Below are positions 43,635 through 51,802 of a stretch of DNA of 51,849 bases, piece after piece. A program made the position numbers and the translations under genes. The notes beneath the pieces are model-generated. The model saw nothing but the letters and a program-made list of their open reading frames with translations, was not told the DNA's origin and made no database searches. This DNA is from Hespellia sp. (GTDB taxonomy: Bacteria; Bacillota; Clostridia; Lachnospirales; Lachnospiraceae): positions 1 through 51,849 of the forward strand of contig JAQUUC010000019.1 of NCBI GenBank assembly GCA_028694105.1, read 5' to 3'. The first letter of the stretch is position 1. Every line of letters starts with the position of its first letter.

Positions 43635-43830
43635 GGAATTTAACCAGGAAATAAAAGGGAAATCTGTTGAAGAATTAAATGAAGAATTAGTAGCTGCTAA
43701 GAAGGAACTTTTTAATTTAAGATTCCAGAACGCGACTAATCAGTTAGATAATACAAGCAGAATCAAAGTAGTTAGAAAGAATATCGCAAGAATTCAGACA
43801 GCAATTACAGAAGCTGGGAAGGAGAACTAA
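43624..43830 (+). CDS. rpmC: 50S ribosomal protein L29
   Basis: Protein of 68 residues, two long helices, next to L23 at the tunnel exit. I use GTG 43624 ([12 protein letters not shown]), which matches the usual MKI start of the family and the GAAGGCGGTG site; the GTG at 43615 in the same frame is too close to that site. The gene overlaps the 3' end of rplP. Confidence 0.93.
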   Translation: MKIKEFNQEIKGKSVEELNEELVAAKKELFNLRFQNATNQLDNTSRIKVVRKNIARIQTAITEAGKEN

Positions 43831-43832
43831 TC

Positions 43833-44087
43833 GTGGAAAGAAATTTAAGAAAAACGCGTACAGGTAAGGTTGTTAGTAATAAAATGGACAAAACAATCGT
43901 TGTTGCAGTCGTAGACCACGTAAAGCATCCTCTTTATAAGAAAATCATGAAAAGAACTTATAAATTGAAAGCTCACGATGAAGCTAACGTATGCAACATT
44001 GGAGATACAGTAAAAGTTATGGAAACAAGACCTTTATCAAAAGATAAAAGATGGAGACTTGTAGAAGTTATGGAGAAAGCAAAATAA
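43833..44087 (+). CDS. rpsQ: 30S ribosomal protein S17
   Basis: Protein of 84 residues, OB fold, an early-binding protein of the small-subunit body. [21 protein letters not shown] and [18 protein letters not shown] are typical. The start is GTG, with GGGAAGGAGAAC upstream in the end of rpmC. Confidence 0.96.
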   Translation: MERNLRKTRTGKVVSNKMDKTIVVAVVDHVKHPLYKKIMKRTYKLKAHDEANVCNIGDTVKVMETRPLSKDKRWRLVEVMEKAK

Positions 44088-44126
44088 TATTTTGCAATTC
44101 GGAATTTATGAAGGAGGTTTATCTGC

Positions 44127-44495
44127 ATGATACAACAAGAAAGTAGACTTAAAGTAGCAGACAATACAGGTGCTAAAGAATTACTTTGTATCCGTGTTTT
44201 GGGTGGCTCTACAAGAAGATACGCCACAATCGGAGACGTAATTGTTGCAACGGTCAAAGATGCAACACCAGGCGGCGTTGTTAAAAAAGGTGACGTTGTT
44301 AAAGCTGTAGTTGTACGTACTGTAAAAGGTGCTCGTCGTAAAGATGGTTCATACATTCGATTCGATGAAAATGCTGCTGTAATTATAAAAGATGACAATA
44401 ACCCAAAAGGAACTCGTATTTTTGGACCAGTAGCAAGAGAGCTTCGTGAGAAATCATTTATGAAAATCGTTTCTTTAGCTCCAGAAGTACTTTAA
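44127..44495 (+). CDS. rplN: 50S ribosomal protein L14
   Basis: Protein of 122 residues that makes bridges to the small subunit and is the docking site of the silencing factor RsfS. Typical sequence: [46 protein letters not shown] (shown in part) and [10 protein letters not shown] at the end. GAAGGAGGTTTA precedes the ATG. Confidence 0.97.
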   Translation: MIQQESRLKVADNTGAKELLCIRVLGGSTRRYATIGDVIVATVKDATPGGVVKKGDVVKAVVVRTVKGARRKDGSYIRFDENAAVIIKDDNNPKGTRIFGPVARELREKSFMKIVSLAPEVL

Positions 44496-44508
44496 GGAGG
44501 TGCCGTAA

Positions 44509-44820
44509 ATGTCAACTATGAAAATCAAAAAAGGTGATATGGTTAAAGTAATCGCCGGTAAAGACAAAGATAAAGAAGGCAAAGTCATTGCTGTAGATAT
44601 GAAAAACGGTAAAGTTCTTGTTGAAGGAGTCAACATGCTGACAAAGCACACAAAACCAAGTGCTGCAAATCAGAATGGTGGAATCGTTCATCAGGAAGGT
44701 CTGATTGATATTTCAAACGTTATGTACATTCACAAAGGAACAGCTACTCGCGTAGGGTTCAAGATGGATGGAGACAAAAAAGTACGTTTCGCAAAATCAA
44801 CAGGCGACGTGATTGATTAA
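44509..44820 (+). CDS. rplX: 50S ribosomal protein L24
   Basis: Protein of 103 residues, an assembly-initiating protein with a KOW motif ([19 protein letters not shown]). [10 protein letters not shown] and [15 protein letters not shown] follow. TTAAGGAGGTGCC overlaps the end of rplN. Confidence 0.97.
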   Translation: MSTMKIKKGDMVKVIAGKDKDKEGKVIAVDMKNGKVLVEGVNMLTKHTKPSAANQNGGIVHQEGLIDISNVMYIHKGTATRVGFKMDGDKKVRFAKSTGDVID

Positions 44821-44843
44821 TTTGGGAAGGAGGATCCAAAACT

Positions 44844-45383
44844 TTGAGTAGATTAAAAGATACTTACCAGAATGAGATCGTGGATGCATTGATCAAAAAA
44901 TTCGGTTATAAGAATATTATGGAAGTGCCAAAACTTGATAAGATTGTTATCAACATGGGTGTTGGCGAAGCAAAAGAAAACAAAAAAGTATTAGAGTCAG
45001 CAGTAGCTGATCTTGAGAAAATCTCAGGACAGAAAGCGGTTCTTACAAAAGCTAAGAATTCTGTAGCGAACTTCAAACTTAGAGAAGGTATGGAAATCGG
45101 ATGTAAAGTTACATTACGTGGAGAGAGAATGTATGAATTCCTTGATCGTCTTGTAAATCTTGCTTTGCCTCGTGTACGTGACTTTAGAGGTGTAAATCCT
45201 AACGCATTTGACGGAAGAGGAAATTATGCACTTGGAATCAAGGAGCAGTTAATCTTCCCTGAAATCGAATACGATAAGATTGATAAAGTAAGAGGTATGG
45301 ATGTAATTTTCGTTACAACAGCTAACACAGATGAAGAGGCTCGCGAACTGTTAGCACAGTTCAACATGCCGTTCACAAAATAA
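44844..45383 (+). CDS. rplE: 50S ribosomal protein L5
   Basis: Protein of 179 residues that binds 5S rRNA and contacts the P-site tRNA. The start is a TTG (44844) with a strong GGGAAGGAGGATCC site, confirmed by family alignment of [34 protein letters not shown] and GLDVIFVTT-like sequence ([20 protein letters not shown]) are present. The rare start codon may tune its level. Confidence 0.96.
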   Translation: MSRLKDTYQNEIVDALIKKFGYKNIMEVPKLDKIVINMGVGEAKENKKVLESAVADLEKISGQKAVLTKAKNSVANFKLREGMEIGCKVTLRGERMYEFLDRLVNLALPRVRDFRGVNPNAFDGRGNYALGIKEQLIFPEIEYDKIDKVRGMDVIFVTTANTDEEARELLAQFNMPFTK

Positions 45384-45397
45384 TAAGGAGGTAAATT

Positions 45398-45583
45398 ATG
45401 GCTAAAACATCTATGAAAATCAAGCAGCAGAAAGAACCTAAGTTCTCTACAAGAGCTTATACACGTTGCACAATTTGCGGACGTCCACATTCTGTATTAA
45501 GAAAATATGGTATCTGTCGTATTTGCTTCCGTGAGTTAGCATATAAAGGACAAATCCCAGGCGTTAAAAAAGCAAGCTGGTAA
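45398..45583 (+). CDS. rpsZ: 30S ribosomal protein S14, zinc-binding short form
   Basis: Protein of 61 residues. The four zinc ligands are Cys24, Cys27, Cys40 and Cys43 (CTIC and CRIC), so this is the zinc-dependent short form of Firmicutes, not the 89-residue zinc-free form. It ends [11 protein letters not shown] as expected. AATAAGGAGGTAAATT precedes the ATG. Confidence 0.97.
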   Translation: MAKTSMKIKQQKEPKFSTRAYTRCTICGRPHSVLRKYGICRICFRELAYKGQIPGVKKASW

Positions 45584-45601
45584 GAAGGAGGTAAATGACA
45601 A

Positions 45602-46003
45602 ATGACTATGAGCGATCCAATCGCAGATATGCTTACAAGAATCCGTAATGCAAATACTGCTAAACATGACACAGTCGATGTACCATCATCAAAGATGAAA
45701 TTAGCAATCGCTAATATCTTATTAGATGAAGGATACATTCAGAAATATGATATCGTAGAAGATGGTGCTTTTAAGACAATTAAAATCACATTAAAATACG
45801 GTGCAGATAAGAATGAAAAAGTTATTTCAGGTCTTAAGAGAATCTCTAAGCCAGGACTTCGTGTATACGCAAGCAACGAAGATCTCCCTAAAGTATTAGG
45901 TGGACTTGGAACAGCAATCATTTCTACAAATGCTGGTGTAATCACTGACAAAGAAGCTAGAAAGCTGAACGTAGGTGGAGAAGTACTTTGCTTTGTATGG
46001 TAG
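45602..46003 (+). CDS. rpsH: 30S ribosomal protein S8
   Basis: Protein of 133 residues that binds the central domain of 16S rRNA; in E. coli it also represses the spc operon. [28 protein letters not shown] and [10 protein letters not shown] are diagnostic. GAAGGAGGTAAATG precedes the ATG. The second intergenic repeat copy starts directly after its stop. Confidence 0.97.
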   Translation: MTMSDPIADMLTRIRNANTAKHDTVDVPSSKMKLAIANILLDEGYIQKYDIVEDGAFKTIKITLKYGADKNEKVISGLKRISKPGLRVYASNEDLPKVLGGLGTAIISTNAGVITDKEARKLNVGGEVLCFVW

Positions 46004-46113
46004 GCACTGAACACTTAGCAAAGCCGAACGTGAGTGAAGGCTGAGCTTAGTGAGAAGGCCGTTCTTTGACCTTGGCGAGGTATTATCGAGCTTAGGGAAA
46101 AGAATCTCCTTAG
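46004..46113 (+). repeat. Intergenic structured repeat, copy B (rpsH-rplF)
   Basis: It starts at the base after the rpsH stop. Hairpin I (46012-46052): CACT-T-AGC-AA-AGCC, 13-nt loop, GGCT-GA-GCT-T-AGTG. The linker GAAGGCCGTTCTTTGACC follows. Hairpin II (46071-46095): CTTGGC-GA-GG...TC-GA-GCTTAG. The tail is CTCCTTAG. Here the outer pair is C-G where copy A has T-A. About 77 bp remain to rplF, ending in TTAGGAGGTATGGT. Confidence 0.85.
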
Positions 46114-46190
46114 ATATAAAGCACAAAATGCAACTGAAAACAGAGGAGCCACACAGAGCTCTTCCGAAAATTTAAGTTAGGAGGTATGGT

Positions 46191-46733
46191 ATGTCACGTA
46201 TAGGAAGACTGCCAATCACAGTTCCTGCAGGAGTTACTGTAGAAATTGCTGAGAACAATGTTGCGACTGTAAAAGGTCCAAAGGGAACTCTTGTAAAAGA
46301 GCTCGCTCCAGAGATGGAAATCAAAATGGAAGGTACTGAAATCACAGTATCAAGACCGAATGATTTAAAGAGAATGAAATCATTACATGGTTTAACAAGA
46401 ACACTGCTTAACAATATGATCATCGGTGTTACTGACGGATATGAAAAAGTCCTTGAAGTAAATGGTGTTGGTTACAGAGCAGCAAAATCAGGAAACAAAT
46501 TAACATTAAGCTTAGGATACTCTCATCCAGTTGAAATGATCGACCCAGAAGGACTTGAAGCAGTTCTTGAAGGACAGAACAAGATCACTGTTAAGGGTAT
46601 TGATAAAGAAAAAGTAGGCCAATACGCAGCTGAAATCAGAGACAAGAGAAGACCTGAACCTTACAAAGGAAAAGGTATTAAGTATGCTGATGAAGTTATT
46701 AGACGTAAAGTTGGTAAGACTGGTAAAAAATAA
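46191..46733 (+). CDS. rplF: 50S ribosomal protein L6
   Basis: Protein of 180 residues with two similar domains near the factor-binding centre. [35 protein letters not shown] and [16 protein letters not shown] are typical. TTAGGAGGTATGGT precedes the ATG. Confidence 0.97.
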   Translation: MSRIGRLPITVPAGVTVEIAENNVATVKGPKGTLVKELAPEMEIKMEGTEITVSRPNDLKRMKSLHGLTRTLLNNMIIGVTDGYEKVLEVNGVGYRAAKSGNKLTLSLGYSHPVEMIDPEGLEAVLEGQNKITVKGIDKEKVGQYAAEIRDKRRPEPYKGKGIKYADEVIRRKVGKTGKK

Positions 46734-46750
46734 TTAAGGAGAGTGCAAAG

Positions 46751-47119
46751 ATGGTTAGCAAAAAATCAAGAACTAAAGTTCGTATTAACAAGCATAGAAA
46801 ATTACGTAACCGTTTCAGCGGTACTGCTGAGAGACCACGTTTAGCTGTGTTTAGAAGTAATAATCATATGTATGCTCAAATTATTGACGATACAGTTGGA
46901 AATACACTGGTTTCTGCTTCTACACTTGAAAAAAGCGTAAAAGCTGAATTAGAAAAGACTAACAACGTTGATGCAGCAGCATATTTAGGAAAAGTTATTG
47001 CTGAAAAAGCAAAAGAAAAAGGTATTACAGATGTTGTCTTCGATAGAGGCGGCTTTATATACCAGGGTAAGATTAAAGCATTAGCAGACGCAGCCCGTAC
47101 GGCTGGGTTGAATTTCTAG
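46751..47119 (+). CDS. rplR: 50S ribosomal protein L18
   Basis: Protein of 122 residues that binds 5S rRNA with L5. [21 protein letters not shown]-like sequence and the C-terminal [22 protein letters not shown] (given in part) are diagnostic. TTAAGGAGAGTGC precedes the ATG. Confidence 0.97.
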   Translation: MVSKKSRTKVRINKHRKLRNRFSGTAERPRLAVFRSNNHMYAQIIDDTVGNTLVSASTLEKSVKAELEKTNNVDAAAYLGKVIAEKAKEKGITDVVFDRGGFIYQGKIKALADAARTAGLNF

Positions 47120-47133
47120 AAGGGAGACAGAAC

Positions 47134-47643
47134 ATGAGACAAGATCGTATTGATGCCAGCCAGTTAGAGCTGGAAGAAAGAGTAGTATCCATCAAGCGAG
47201 TTACTAAAGTTGTTAAAGGTGGACGTAACATGCGTTTTACCGCTTTAGTAGTAGTTGGTGATGGAAATGGCCATGTTGGTGCAGGCTTAGGCAAAGCAAC
47301 TGAGATCCCGGAAGCAATTCGCAAGGGGAAAGAAGATGCTGCTAAAAGACTTATCACAGTAGCTTTAGATGAAAATGATAGTGTTCAGCATGATACAACG
47401 GGTAAATTTGGAGGAGCTTCTGTATTATTAAAGAAAGCCCCAGACGGTACCGGAGTAATCGCTGGAGGACCTGCCCGTGCAGTTATCGAGCTTGCAGGAA
47501 TTAAGAATATCCGTACAAAATCATTGGGATCTAACAACAAACAGAACGTAGTTCTTGCTGCAATCGCTGGTTTATCAGGCATTAAATCACCAGAAGAAGT
47601 AGCAAAGCTTCGTGGCAAATCAGTAGAAGAAATTTTAGGATAG
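47134..47643 (+). CDS. rpsE: 30S ribosomal protein S5
   Basis: Protein of 169 residues at the mRNA entry tunnel, involved in decoding fidelity. [40 protein letters not shown] and the loop [19 protein letters not shown] carry the conserved pattern. GAAGGGAGACAG precedes the ATG. Confidence 0.97.
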   Translation: MRQDRIDASQLELEERVVSIKRVTKVVKGGRNMRFTALVVVGDGNGHVGAGLGKATEIPEAIRKGKEDAAKRLITVALDENDSVQHDTTGKFGGASVLLKKAPDGTGVIAGGPARAVIELAGIKNIRTKSLGSNNKQNVVLAAIAGLSGIKSPEEVAKLRGKSVEEILG

Positions 47644-47657
47644 GAGGACTTAAAAAA

Positions 47658-47837
47658 ATGGCAAATTTAAAAGTTACATTAGTAAAGTCTACTATCGGAG
47701 CGATACCTAAGCATATAAGAACTGTTGAAGCTCTTGGACTTAAGAAGATGCATCAGACAGTCGTGTTGCCAGATAATGCTGCAACAAAAGGCATGGTACA
47801 GCAGGTTAGACATTTAGTAAAAGTAGAAGAAGCATAA
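47658..47837 (+). CDS. rpmD: 50S ribosomal protein L30
   Basis: Short protein of 59 residues, reading MANLKVTLVKSTIGAIPKHI at the start, with the L30 core VEALGLKKMHQTVVLPDN. It lies in the expected place between rpsE and rplO. TAGGAGGACTT overlaps the rpsE stop. Confidence 0.96.
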   Translation: MANLKVTLVKSTIGAIPKHIRTVEALGLKKMHQTVVLPDNAATKGMVQQVRHLVKVEEA

Positions 47838-47861
47838 AAAATAGAGTAAGGAGGTAGTATC

Positions 47862-48302
47862 ATGGACTTATCAAACTTACGTCCGGCAGACGGCGCAAAA
47901 CATAGTGATAATTTCAGAAGAGGCCGTGGTCACGGTTCTGGAAATGGTAAGACAGCTGGTAAAGGTCACAAAGGACAGAGAGCTCGCTCAGGCCCTACAA
48001 GACCGGGTTTTGAAGGTGGTCAGATGCCATTATACAGACGAATTCCTAAAAGAGGATTTACTTGTATCAACTCAAAGAATATCGTTGGTATCAATTTAAG
48101 TGCACTTGAAGGATTCGAAGACGGATCAGTAATTTCTGTTGAGACTTTAATCGAAAGTGGAATCGTTAAGAATCCACGTGATGGAGTGAAAATTCTTGGA
48201 AATGGAGAATTAACTAAGAAGCTTACAGTTCAGGCAAACGCATTTAGCGCTTCTGCAGCTGAAAAGATTGAAGCTCTTGGTGGAAAAGCAGAGGTGATCT
48301 AA
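47862..48302 (+). CDS. rplO: 50S ribosomal protein L15
   Basis: Protein of 146 residues that binds 23S rRNA late in assembly. [15 protein letters not shown], the glycine-rich [18 protein letters not shown] (short extract) and [19 protein letters not shown] are diagnostic. TAAGGAGGTAGT precedes the ATG. The stop overlaps the secY start (TAATG). Confidence 0.97.
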   Translation: MDLSNLRPADGAKHSDNFRRGRGHGSGNGKTAGKGHKGQRARSGPTRPGFEGGQMPLYRRIPKRGFTCINSKNIVGINLSALEGFEDGSVISVETLIESGIVKNPRDGVKILGNGELTKKLTVQANAFSASAAEKIEALGGKAEVI

Positions 48303-49660
48303 TGTTTCAGACAATTAAGAAAGCATTTCAGATCGAAGATATTCGTAAAAGATTATTTTATACGCTCTTGATGCTTGTAGTTGTTAGACTTGGCTCGCAG
48401 TTGCCGACACCAGGTGTAGATCCAACATACATTCAGGACTTTTTCGCGAATCAGACCGGTGAGGCAATGAATTTCTTCGATGCCTTTACCGGAGGTTCGT
48501 TTACATCGATGTCAGTGTTTGCACTTAGCATTACACCATACATCACATCTTCTATCATCATGCAGCTCCTCACAATTGCAATTCCAAAACTGGAAGAGAT
48601 GCAAAAAGAAGGCGAAGATGGAAGAAAGAAAATCGCAGCTATTACCCGTTATGTTACAGTAGCGCTTGCACTGATTGAATCGACTGCTATGGCAGTTGGA
48701 TTTGGACGTCAGGGATTACTTGTAGAATACACATGGTATAATGCAGCAATTGTTGTTCTGACTTTGACTGCAGGTTCTGCATTCCTGATGTGGATCGGTG
48801 AGAGAATTACAGAAAAAGGTGTGGGAAACGGTATTTCAATCGTATTGTTGATCAATATTATATCACGTGTACCAGATGATTTTGTAACACTCTATACACA
48901 ATTTGTTAAGGGAAAAACGATTGCAAAAGGAGCTCTTGCAGCTTTGATTATCGTTGCCGTAGTTGTGCTTGTAGTGGTATTTGTTATCATTTTACAGGAC
49001 GGTGAAAGAAGAATTGCAGTTCAGTACTCAAAGAAGGTACAGGGACGCAAGACTTACGGTGGACAATCCACACACATTCCGTTGAAAGTAAATACAGCAG
49101 GTGTTATTCCGATTATCTTTGCATCATCATTGATGCAGTTCCCGATTGTTATTGCTTCATTTATGAACAAAGGCAACGGTACAGGAATCGGAAGCCAGAT
49201 TCTGAAAGGAATGAATTCAGGTAACTGGTGTGATCCGACACAGCCGGTTTATTCCATTGGATTAATCGTATATATCGCTTTAACGGTATTCTTTGCATAT
49301 TTCTATACATCGATTACATTCAATCCGTTGGAAATTGCAAACAACATGAAAAAGAGCGGAGGATTTATCCCGGGTATTCGCCCCGGTAAACCAACCGTAG
49401 AGTATTTACAGAAGATTTTAAGCTACATTATCTTTATCGGTGCATGCGGACTGATTATTGTTCAGGTTATTCCATTCTTCTTTAATGGAGTATTCGGAGC
49501 AAATGTATCCTTCGGTGGAACATCTATCATCATTATCGTAGGTGTTGTACTTGAGACATTAAAGCAGATCGAATCACAGATGCTTGTACGTAATTACAAA
49601 GGATTTTTGAATAGTGATAAATCATTCTCAGTAAGCGGTAACAGCTTCTTGGGATATTAG
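48302..49660 (+). CDS. secY: Protein translocase subunit SecY
   Basis: Polytopic membrane protein of 452 residues with ten membrane helices, the channel of the general secretion pathway. The plug region after helix 1 (GGSFTSMSVFALSITPYI) and the cytoplasmic loop GERRIAVQYSKKVQGRKTYGG (in part) that contacts SecA and the ribosome are present. It is translationally coupled to rplO and gives the membrane insertion machinery the same control as the ribosome. Confidence 0.97.
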   Translation: MFQTIKKAFQIEDIRKRLFYTLLMLVVVRLGSQLPTPGVDPTYIQDFFANQTGEAMNFFDAFTGGSFTSMSVFALSITPYITSSIIMQLLTIAIPKLEEMQKEGEDGRKKIAAITRYVTVALALIESTAMAVGFGRQGLLVEYTWYNAAIVVLTLTAGSAFLMWIGERITEKGVGNGISIVLLINIISRVPDDFVTLYTQFVKGKTIAKGALAALIIVAVVVLVVVFVIILQDGERRIAVQYSKKVQGRKTYGGQSTHIPLKVNTAGVIPIIFASSLMQFPIVIASFMNKGNGTGIGSQILKGMNSGNWCDPTQPVYSIGLIVYIALTVFFAYFYTSITFNPLEIANNMKKSGGFIPGIRPGKPTVEYLQKILSYIIFIGACGLIIVQVIPFFFNGVFGANVSFGGTSIIIIVGVVLETLKQIESQMLVRNYKGFLNSDKSFSVSGNSFLGY

Positions 49661-49675
49661 AAAATGTTAGTCATT

Positions 49676-49722
49676 AGCTCGTAGAATTTATACTACATAT
49701 TTCAGTATAAAGACTACGAGTT
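49676..49722 (+). promoter_or_regulatory. Long hairpin between secY and adk
   Basis: CTCGTAG (49678-49684), then AA, then TTTATACT pair with AGTATAAA, then GA, then CTACGAG (49714-49720), around a 9-nt loop. The internal AA/GA step repeats the motif of the intergenic repeats, but the flanking sequence differs. No T run follows directly, so full termination is unlikely. Confidence 0.65.
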
Positions 49723-49767
49723 AAAGTGCTATCTAAATACCTTTTTCGAAAATAGGAGGAAATGGAT

Positions 49768-50412
49768 ATGAAGATTATTATGTTAGGTGCGCCTGGAGCA
49801 GGCAAAGGAACACAGGCAAAAAAAATTGCAGCGAAGTATGACATTCCACACATTTCTACCGGTGATATATTCAGAGCCAACATCAAAAACGGTACAGAAT
49901 TAGGAAAGAAAGCAAAAACATTTATGGATCAGGGTCTTTTAGTTCCGGATGAACTGGTTGTTGATTTAGTTGTAGACAGAGTAAATCAGGAGGACTGCAG
50001 CAAGGGATATGTGCTGGATGGTTTTCCGAGAACAATCCCGCAGGCGGAAGCACTGGATGCAGCGCTTGCAAAGATGAATCAGAAAATGGATTATGCAATC
50101 AACGTTGAAGTACCGGATGAGAATATTGTACAGCGTATGTCGGGAAGACGCGCATGTGTAGATTGTGGCACTACATACCATATCGTGTATGCTCCTACAA
50201 AACAGGAAGGTATCTGTGATAATTGTGGAGGAAATCTGATTTTAAGAGATGATGATAAACCAGAAACAGTTCAAAAACGTCTGGGCGTATATCATGACCA
50301 GACACAACCATTAATCGAGTATTATACAGACAAGAATATTCTTGTGGAAGTTGATGGAACAATTGACATCAATGATGTATTTGCTGAAATTGTGAAAGTT
50401 CTAGGAGAGTAA
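49768..50412 (+). CDS. adk: Adenylate kinase, zinc-lid type
   Basis: Enzyme of 214 residues that balances ATP, ADP and AMP. The P-loop is GAPGAGKGT (residues 7-15); [10 protein letters not shown] and [12 protein letters not shown] follow. The LID domain has four Cys (CVDC and CDNC), so it binds zinc as in most Firmicutes. ATG 49768 has correct spacing from AGGAGG at 49754; the ATG at 49762 is too near. Confidence 0.96.
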   Translation: MKIIMLGAPGAGKGTQAKKIAAKYDIPHISTGDIFRANIKNGTELGKKAKTFMDQGLLVPDELVVDLVVDRVNQEDCSKGYVLDGFPRTIPQAEALDAALAKMNQKMDYAINVEVPDENIVQRMSGRRACVDCGTTYHIVYAPTKQEGICDNCGGNLILRDDDKPETVQKRLGVYHDQTQPLIEYYTDKNILVEVDGTIDINDVFAEIVKVLGE

Positions 50413-50429
50413 TAGGAGGAAGTAAAAGC

Positions 50430-50648
50430 ATGTCAAAGGCTGACGTTATCGAGATTGAGGGAACGGTTGTAGAGAAATTACCAAATGCGTTTTTTAAAGT
50501 AGAATTAGAGAACGGACATCAGGTATTGGCAACAATCAGCGGAAAGCTTCGTATGAATTACATTAAAATTTTGCCGGGTGATAAGGTTACATTGGAATTG
50601 TCACCATACGATCTTTCAAAGGGAAGAATCATTTGGAGAGATAAGTAA
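50430..50648 (+). CDS. infA: Translation initiation factor IF-1
   Basis: OB-fold factor of 72 residues that covers the A site during initiation. [21 protein letters not shown] and [16 protein letters not shown] (short extracts) are diagnostic. It follows adk by 17 bp with AATAGGAGGAAG; the map gene that often lies between the two in Firmicutes is absent. Confidence 0.97.
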   Translation: MSKADVIEIEGTVVEKLPNAFFKVELENGHQVLATISGKLRMNYIKILPGDKVTLELSPYDLSKGRIIWRDK

Positions 50649-50656
50649 ATTTACTA

Positions 50657-50686
50657 TTGACTTATCTATTTTGGTAGTGCTATAAT
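50657..50686 (+). promoter_or_regulatory. Internal promoter before rpmJ
   Basis: TTGACT (50657-50662) and TGC-TATAAT (-10 box 50681-50686), spacing 18, with an extended -10. The leader then carries CACTGT/ACAGTG (about 50693 and 50724) enclosing GGGG/CCC. It can drive rpmJ, rpsM, rpsK and the alpha operon genes apart from the rest. Confidence 0.75.
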
Positions 50687-50767
50687 ATTTAAGCACTGTC
50701 TGAGGGGTTAGTGTGCCCAAAAACAGTGGAAACGTAGTAACAGCAAAGGATGGAAGGAGGATTTACC

Positions 50768-50881
50768 ATGAAGGTTAGATCATCAGTTAAACCAATTTGC
50801 GAAAAATGCAAAATCATCAAAAGAAAAGGATCTGTCAGAGTAATCTGCGAAAATCCGAAACACAAACAGCGTCAAGGCTAG
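50768..50881 (+). CDS. rpmJ: 50S ribosomal protein L36, zinc form
   Basis: Protein of 37 residues, [17 protein letters not shown] at the start. The zinc ligands Cys11, Cys14, Cys27 and His32 are all present (C+ form). AAGGAGGATTTACC precedes the ATG. The stop TAG is part of the CTAGAATACTT start of repeat copy C. Confidence 0.96.
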   Translation: MKVRSSVKPICEKCKIIKRKGSVRVICENPKHKQRQG

Positions 50882-51003
50882 AATACTTAATGAAAACAAG
50901 CTGCAAGCGCAGTTTGAGTTTAGTATGAAGCCTGTTCGAAGGCAACTTAGCGAGGTCTTTCCGAGCTTAGTGACATGGCGTATCTTAGTGATTTATCACT
51001 TAG
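50878..51003 (+). repeat. Intergenic structured repeat, copy C (rpmJ-rpsM)
   Basis: It overlaps the rpmJ stop. Hairpin I (50884-50925): TACT-T-AAT-GA-AAAC-AAGC-TGC-AAGC-GCA-GTTT-GA-GTT-T-AGTA. The linker GAAGCCTGTTCGAAGGC is a small hairpin. Hairpin II (50946-50970): CTTAGC-GA-GG...CC-GA-GCTTAG. A third stem follows (50984-51003): CT-T-AGTGA-TTTA-TCACT-T-AG. Confidence 0.85.
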
Positions 51004-51284
51004 AGACGGCGGTACCCTTGGGGTAATCGAACATTCATATGTTTGTGACAAATTTAGGCGGCTGACAGCATGACACGCTAGGAAGTGTGGAGAGCTGTTT
51101 AATATATATTGGGAGAATACATGCTCCGATGTATATTGCTTATAATACCCGGTCAGTCATTAACGGTATATCCGTGGTCGGGAAAGGGTACTATCTATAT
51201 GAATGGTACCTGGGAGCCTTAAAGGCCAGACTCCCCAATTAGGGACAATATTAACCAAGATTCAGATTTATGGAGGAAAAACAC
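51004..51284 (+). ncRNA. Structured leader before rpsM
   Basis: About 280 bp without ORF and rich in stems: ATACAT/ATGTAT (about 51117-51135), CCCG/CGGG enclosing ACGG/CCGT (about 51148-51182), GGTAC/GTACC (about 51187-51211) and GGGAG/CTCCC enclosing CCTT/AAGG (about 51212-51238). It ends in the TGGAGGAAAA site of rpsM. Position before the alpha operon suggests autogenous control by a ribosomal protein, S4 by analogy with E. coli; this is inference. Confidence 0.5.
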
Positions 51285-51653
51285 ATGGCTCGTATTTCAG
51301 GTGTAGACTTACCAAGAGACAAACGTGTAGAAATTGGGTTGACTTATATCTACGGAATCGGTAGAACAAGCGCAACTCGTATCTTAGCAGCAGCAGGAGT
51401 TAATCCTGACACTCGTTGCAGAGATTTAACACAGGATGATGTAAAGAAAATCAGTGAAGTAATCGATGAGACTCAGACAGTAGAAGGTGATCTTCGCAGA
51501 GAGATTCAGCTGAACATCAAGAGATTGAAAGAAATCGGATGTTACAGAGGAATCCGTCACAGAAGAGGACTTCCTTGCCGTGGTCAGAAGACTAAGACAA
51601 ATGCAAGAACATGTAAGGGTCCAAAGAGAACAGTAGCAAACAAGAAAAAATAA
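51285..51653 (+). CDS. rpsM: 30S ribosomal protein S13
   Basis: Protein of 122 residues in the head of the small subunit, contacting L5 and P-site t[23 protein letters not shown] (in part), [14 protein letters not shown] and the C-terminal [19 protein letters not shown] are diagnostic. ATG 51285 is eight bases from GGAGG; the ATG at 51270 lies before that site and is not used. Confidence 0.97.
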   Translation: MARISGVDLPRDKRVEIGLTYIYGIGRTSATRILAAAGVNPDTRCRDLTQDDVKKISEVIDETQTVEGDLRREIQLNIKRLKEIGCYRGIRHRRGLPCRGQKTKTNARTCKGPKRTVANKKK

Positions 51654-51655
51654 AG

Positions 51656-51765
51656 CTAGAGCACTTAGTGAATGCAAGCTGCTAAGCGCAGCATGAACTT
51701 AGTACGAAGCTTGTTCGAAGCAACTTGGCGAGGTGTTATCGAGCCTGATGCATCGAACTTCCTTA
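51656..51765 (+). repeat. Intergenic structured repeat, copy D (rpsM-rpsK)
   Basis: It starts CTAGAGCACTTAG two bases after the rpsM stop. Hairpin I (51662-51704): ACT-T-AGT-GA-ATGC-AAGC-TGC-TAAGC-GCA-GCAT-GA-ACT-T-AGT. The linker is GAAGCTTGTTCGAAGC. Hairpin II (51724-51745): CTTGGC-GA-GG...TC-GA-GCC. The tail is ATCGAACTTCCTTA. ATGC/GCAT here replaces AAAC/GTTT of copy C, a four-base compensatory change. Confidence 0.85.
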
Positions 51766-51802
51766 TTAATCAATTAAAAACAAAGAAAGTAGGTTAGTTT
51801 AA

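Noticed and set aside
51141-51146. TATAAT in the rpsM leader as a promoter
   Set aside because: No -35 box at a useful distance (TACATG at 17 bp spacing), and the sequence lies inside the stem-rich leader.
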